A stretch of 64,000 nt of DNA from the NCBI RefSeq assembly GCF_021462225.1, contig NC_061805.1, positions 52,472,496 to 52,536,495 on the forward strand, given 5' to 3'. The notes beneath the pieces are model-generated. The model searched no databases. It worked only from the letters and a program-made list of their open reading frames with translations, and was not told where the DNA came from. Within the stretch, counting starts at the first letter, position 1; every line of letters starts with the position of its first letter. The stretch comes from Girardinichthys multiradiatus (taxonomy: Eukaryota; Chordata; Actinopteri; Cyprinodontiformes; Goodeidae). Positions 63,346-64,000 of this stretch are shown here, one piece after another. A program made the translations under genes and the position numbers.

Positions 63346-64000
63346 GAATGAAATCTAGATTCCTTGTGTCTCACATTTAAGACTACTGTGAGTGATGCAA
63401 GCTCTATTTGCCCTTTACTTCCCCAGGGGTCCAGGGCTGTAATCTTTAAATAATTTTATAAATAAACATCTTTATGAAGCTTTAATTTAGAAATGCCACA
63501 TGAAACATAAATAAAACAGTGACATTTAATGAAACTGAACTCTTAATCAGGTCAGAAATCATCCTTGAATGACAGTTTACTTTTGTTGTGATTATGAATA
63601 TATTATTTAATATTTATTATTAATATTTTATCAAATAATATTTGGGTCTGTTAAGGGTTGTCCTGTGAATACCAGCCCAGTAAGGTGATGGGATTAGGAC
63701 AGAATAGAAAGGTGTGAGACGAGCTCTGACATTATTCAACAGCATAAACTCTGCACATATATGGAATAAATTCACACAATTTTTTAAAATACAAGAATTT
63801 ATTAACAAAAATAAGTCAACTCAAAGTCAAACATATTTCAATCAACAAACTCTTTACTTTGCTAAAACAATCCAACTAAACTACCAAGCAGAATTAAAGA
63901 ATAATGAAGACTAATGGGCTATGTACAATATACACAAGTTGATTAAAGATGATTGATAATTATGACCAAAAAGAGTGATGCAACATTACCATGCAATGTT
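63346..64000. other. intergenic, nothing recognised
   Basis: AT-rich with no exon or repeat recognised. Part of 63,440-63,600 mirrors words at 61,270-61,370 ('catgaaacataaataaaacag' against 'ctgttttatttatatttcatg'), suggesting an old inverted repeat bracketing 61,270-63,600. Confidence 0.45.

Overview
This is nuclear DNA from a ray-finned (teleost) fish. Three recognisable vertebrate genes in short exons lie among a dense teleost-style mixture of Tc1, hAT, Harbinger and piggyBac elements, L2/CR1-like and L1-like LINEs, tRNA-derived SINEs and an endogenous retrovirus. The style suggests a percomorph such as a killifish or livebearer, but the sequence does not fix the species.

Layout. 1-3,960: decayed LINE pieces and the first copy of a repeat carrying a small membrane/coiled-coil ORF. 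4,346-11,292: exons of a surf4-like gene (minus strand) whose introns hold a Tc1 remnant, a LINE fragment and a nearly complete hAT transposase. 11,440-17,340: SINE-like repeat, a MITE, and the second, better copy of the membrane/coiled-coil ORF with a Harbinger derivative inside it. 17,677-19,723: seven ciz1 exons (minus). 21,878-22,452: an unrecognised candidate two-exon gene. 23,232-24,856: a complete but catalytically altered Tc1. 24,924-27,356: a kazald-type secreted IGFBP/Kazal/Ig gene (minus). 28,517-30,100: a repeat-borne 308-residue ORF. 30,414-34,957: a decayed retroviral pol split by an intact Tc1 element.

The most interesting region is about 34,970-51,530. It is a Maverick/Polinton (adintovirus-like) element, a DNA-virus relative living as a transposon. 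Rightward genes: a six-exon spliced gene (36,007-37,146), a protein-primed family B DNA polymerase, a packaging ATPase and two small conserved proteins. Leftward genes converge on them: adenain-type protease, hexon-type major capsid protein, a basic virion-type protein, a penton/minor capsid-type protein, a retroviral-type integrase and a 225-residue protein with a Cys/His motif. A LINE with an intact 946-codon ORF sits at the junction of the two gene sets. ATPase, protease, penton-type and small proteins remain open. Polymerase, major capsid, integrase and one exon of the spliced gene carry nonsense or frameshift lesions, so the copy is inactive but not ancient. Both terminal inverted repeats are unproven and the right end is cut off by another LINE fragment.

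51,537-64,000: LINE, L1, SINE and piggyBac debris, including one LINE insertion with an unusually long target-site duplication; no host gene was recognised there. No tRNA or rRNA gene and no CRISPR array were seen.
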